Positions 61,499 to 64,000 of a stretch of 64,000 nucleotides of DNA are shown here, piece after piece. Location of the stretch: positions 1 through 64,000 of the forward strand of contig NZ_VKNW01000010.1 in NCBI RefSeq assembly GCF_007474535.1. The letters are read 5' to 3'. The DNA is from Chryseobacterium echinoideorum (lineage in GTDB: Bacteria > Bacteroidota > Bacteroidia > Flavobacteriales > Weeksellaceae). The first letter of the stretch is position 1. Every line of letters starts with the position of its first letter. The notes under the pieces are model-generated. The model was not told the DNA's origin. It worked only from the letters and a program-made list of their open reading frames with translations, and searched no databases. Made by a program: the position numbers and the translations under genes.

Positions 61499-63160
61499 CT
61501 ATTTTGATTTTCTTTCGGATTTCTTTAAAAATTTCAGAATTTTTTCCTTTTCAGGTAAAGTTGTAATTTCTTTTGTTAGTGCCTTTTCAAATTCAATTTT
61601 TGCCCTTTGGTAATTTTTAAATTTGTAATAGTATTTTCCTGCTAAAAAATAGCCAGACCAAAGATCCGGATTTAGAGCCTGAAATTTTGCTGTGAAATTA
61701 TCACCCAAAATTATATTATCTTTTTTAATAGCATCAAGAATTTCGGACTGCATTAGTTTATAAACCTCATAATTTTCAAATTCCTGAGAATTCACAAAGG
61801 GATCTTCGGGAATATTCATTTCAGATTTTGCAAATTTCCCGTTCTTTAATCTTTTATCGGAAAATATTTCATTCAGGTCATAACATACAAATTCTCCGAG
61901 CTGATACGGATTGGAAGAAACCCAAACAAGCTTCTTCTCAGGCGAAAAAATCACCGCATGATGAGCTAAAAGCTGATTGATTGCTTTCTCGTTTCCAAGG
62001 CCAATAGATTGATGTTTCAAACCCGATTTATCCCTTAAAATTGAAGCCATTTTTTCAGGATTTAGCTTTTTGTTTTGCTCTAAAAGTTCCCGAAGCTTTT
62101 TGTAACGGTATTCCGAATGACTTTCTTTTTGATGTTTTTGATTTCTTTTATCGTTCTGATAAGCTTCTGACTGAAAATGATTGGTACAGATAACCGCATC
62201 AGAATTTGCAACATCATAAACACCGAATTTTTTAGGTGAAACTTCAATAATGACTGCTTTTTTGTCTGCTGCACTTCCTACCAAAATAGATTCCGAAACA
62301 AAAACTTTTCTTTTCCGGGCAATTTTGATCGCTTCATCAATTGTTTTAGCATATTGTAAAATTTCTCTTGCCACCAAAGAAATAGGTGTTTTTGCAGTTA
62401 GCGGAATCGTAGATTTCCCCGCATTAATGGTTACTGTAACACCTTCTTTATTCATTCCCGAAACCACTCCGATCATTCCGGGCCAACTTACAGAAAGATA
62501 AGGAATTCCGTTTTCGGGCTCAACAAATTGTATCAATTTATTTTTGGCAAAATCATCACCTGCATAAAAGTCAAAATTTCTCCCAATGAGCAGATCTCCG
62601 TCTTCTGTATTATTATCCCAGACTGCGAGAGAACTGCATCCTACCATCATCAAATCCTGCATTGCATGACCAATATCGTGAGCTCCGTGCAAATACAAAG
62701 CTCGTTGAAACTTTGGAGCAATAAAATCGTATTGATCTGATGAATATTGTGATAAACCATACAATTCCGCCTGAAAATCTTCTCTGATATTCAAATACAT
62801 TTTACGGTTGTACCATTTCAGAAAGCCACGTAAGAGATTTTGCTTCAATTTAGACGGAACAATATCTTCTACTTTTGAAAAAAAAATCTTCTCTTGTGTC
62901 TGCATTAAATCTTTAGTTAAAGCTCCGTTACTATACCCTAACTGCAAAGGGTTTCCTTTGATATACAATTCCCAAAGCTGCTGCTTATTTTTTGTTAAAT
63001 AATTTTGATTAAAACTAAAGGTAGAATCATTTAACTTATCAACTTTCGGAATTTCAAGAGAATATGACTGTATATCTGGAAGATGTTTTATAGATTTCCG
63101 AACACCGCAGGATATAAGGTTTAAAGCCAGAAATAAATAGAGCAGAAATTTATTTTTCAT
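61499..63160 (-). CDS. C45-family acyltransferase/hydrolase lipoprotein
   Basis: This 553-residue protein has a lipoprotein signal (lipobox ISC, Cys18). The penicillin-acyltransferase (C45) core starts near 170 with the likely self-cleaving Cys175 in MMVGCSSLAVWDN, followed by LIGRNFDFYAGDD, SWPGMIGVVSGMNKEGVTVTI and DAVICTNHF. A C-terminal TPR-like pair (about 490-545) follows. It may hydrolyse or transfer an acyl group at the membrane. It touches the next oxidoreductase gene end to start (63160), so they are coupled. Confidence 0.85.
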   Translation of the reverse strand: MKNKFLLYLFLALNLISCGVRKSIKHLPDIQSYSLEIPKVDKLNDSTFSFNQNYLTKNKQQLWELYIKGNPLQLGYSNGALTKDLMQTQEKIFFSKVEDIVPSKLKQNLLRGFLKWYNRKMYLNIREDFQAELYGLSQYSSDQYDFIAPKFQRALYLHGAHDIGHAMQDLMMVGCSSLAVWDNNTEDGDLLIGRNFDFYAGDDFAKNKLIQFVEPENGIPYLSVSWPGMIGVVSGMNKEGVTVTINAGKSTIPLTAKTPISLVAREILQYAKTIDEAIKIARKRKVFVSESILVGSAADKKAVIIEVSPKKFGVYDVANSDAVICTNHFQSEAYQNDKRNQKHQKESHSEYRYKKLRELLEQNKKLNPEKMASILRDKSGLKHQSIGLGNEKAINQLLAHHAVIFSPEKKLVWVSSNPYQLGEFVCYDLNEIFSDKRLKNGKFAKSEMNIPEDPFVNSQEFENYEVYKLMQSEILDAIKKDNIILGDNFTAKFQALNPDLWSGYFLAGKYYYKFKNYQRAKIEFEKALTKEITTLPEKEKILKFLKKSERKSK

Positions 63161-64000
63161 TAATTTGTTTTATTTAAAACTTCATTGAGCCGTTCATCAA
63201 TTATTTCTTTTCCTAAAATTTCTGCACAAGTATTGAATGCTCCGATAGTGCATCCCAATATCCCATGCATATTAACTGATTGTCCGGTAAGGAACAAATT
63301 ATCAATTTTTGTTCGGGGAGAAACCATTGTTTTCAAAGGATTTTCAGAGGCTTTTGCATAACCATACATATTCCCCTCAAAACTACCAATGTAATCGCGG
63401 TAAGAAAGCGGAGAAGACGTATAAATATTCTTAATGAAAGCCCGTAGATTCGGAAACTTTTTTTCCAGAGCATCAATCATTTTTTCGGCTTTTTCAAGCT
63501 TAAACTTTTCATATAATTCTCCTCTTTCATGTTTATCTGCAATGGTATTGAATGTATCTTCCCATTTACGCACTTCTTCAAAATCCATATAAGAAATTGC
63601 CGTTAAACTTTCGGCAAATTCCAAGTTGTTGTTTGATGGAGTTGACGACAACATATAGGTTTGTGGCCAATTGTCTTTGGTATATTTAAAGGCATTCCAA
63701 ACCATATTTTCTGAAGCGTAATGATATATATTGTAGTTAAAATTCAGGATTTTTTCCGGTTTCAGAACAAGATAGACACTGAAGCATGAGGAAACAGGTT
63801 CCCAACTCAAAACACGATTAATAAATGACTTTTTCAGCTGTTTTACACCAATCATTTTGATTGTGGAGCGGATTTCAATGTTTGATATAAATTTATTGGC
63901 ATAAAACTCTTTCCCTTCTTTGGTTTTAGCTGCGATCAGAGCTTCATCCGAATTAAAAATAAATTCTGAAACTTCTGTCCGTTTATAAACTTCTGCTCCG
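63160..64000 (-). CDS. Phytoene-desaturase-like FAD oxidoreductase (5' end outside window)
   Basis: The frame stays open to the right edge, so this is the C-terminal part (about 280 residues). The incoming sequence reads GAEVYKRTEVSEFIFNSD ... FYANKFISNIEIRSTIK, as in the CrtI/phytoene dehydrogenase family, and the C-terminus has the FAD motif IDNLFLTGQSVNMHGILGCT. It oxidises or saturates a polyene or similar hydrophobic molecule. It is coupled to the C45 lipoprotein gene. Such oxidoreductases occur near flexirubin genes in some flavobacteria; here it lies 17 kb away from the ACP gene. Confidence 0.85.
   Translation of the reverse strand, partial: GAEVYKRTEVSEFIFNSDEALIAAKTKEGKEFYANKFISNIEIRSTIKMIGVKQLKKSFINRVLSWEPVSSCFSVYLVLKPEKILNFNYNIYHYASENMVWNAFKYTKDNWPQTYMLSSTPSNNNLEFAESLTAISYMDFEEVRKWEDTFNTIADKHERGELYEKFKLEKAEKMIDALEKKFPNLRAFIKNIYTSSPLSYRDYIGSFEGNMYGYAKASENPLKTMVSPRTKIDNLFLTGQSVNMHGILGCTIGAFNTCAEILGKEIIDERLNEVLNKTN

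Noticed and set aside
1..64000. tRNA, rRNA, CRISPR array or prophage
   Set aside because: No cloverleaf, rRNA core, regularly spaced repeats or phage structural genes seen while reading both strands.

Overview
The window looks like chromosomal DNA of a yellow-pigmented flavobacterium, most likely Chryseobacterium or a close Weeksellaceae relative. The reasons are low GC, no obvious Shine-Dalgarno signals, repeated TANNTTTG promoter elements, two proteins with type IX secretion (T9SS) C-terminal sorting tails, the order porG-uppS-bamA-skp-skp, and a flexirubin-type (dialkylresorcinol/aryl polyene) gene set with darA and darB. No rRNA, tRNA or CRISPR array was seen. All family assignments come from reading motifs and from memory of the families; no database search was run.

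Left part (1-29.4 kb), almost all on the minus strand. It opens with the 3' end of a frameshifted IS982-type transposase. Next come a secreted subtilisin-like protease, two unknown secreted proteins flanking a 0.9-kb gap that may hold a decayed gene, and a small thioesterase-rfbD-unknown operon. Then follows the outer-membrane assembly block (porG, uppS, bamA, two skp/ompH genes). A surface-polysaccharide block comes after it: Wzc-type tyrosine kinase with a (Gly-Tyr)8 tail, Wza-type export lipoprotein, WecA/MraY-type phosphosugar transferase, GT2 glycosyltransferase and SGNH hydrolase. The rest is a degenerate arginase-family protein, topA, a polytopic membrane protein, a giant T9SS surface protein made of two ~510-residue repeats, and an EpsG-type polymerase with a second membrane protein.

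Middle part (29.6-46.6 kb), plus strand: the flexirubin-type cluster. It holds an RND/MMPL exporter fused to a PlsC acyltransferase and a third domain, DarA, DarB, two hotdog dehydratases, a BtrH-like protein, an ABC-2 transporter, a hotdog thioesterase, a ketosynthase, a truncated ketosynthase-like protein and an acyl carrier protein. Three things interrupt it: an oppositely oriented M16 peptidase gene and two type II toxin-antitoxin cassettes (a clear YoeB and a RelE/ParE type). Together the biosynthetic genes would build and reduce an ACP-bound acyl/polyene chain, condense and aromatise the dialkylresorcinol, and export or esterify the product.

Right part (46.6-64 kb): housekeeping and stress genes. 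They include a 2-hydroxyacid dehydrogenase, a class-C-type serine hydrolase, two envelope proteins, a NUDIX hydrolase, xerD, dCMP deaminase, enoyl-CoA hydratase, the divergent katA/oxyR pair and metK. metK lies behind a well-formed promoter and a SAM-II riboswitch. After it come an ECF sigma factor followed by a 44-codon ORF, a HAD phosphatase and trpS, separated by a strong shared hairpin. Last are a C45-type acyltransferase lipoprotein and a phytoene-desaturase-like oxidoreductase that runs off the right edge.
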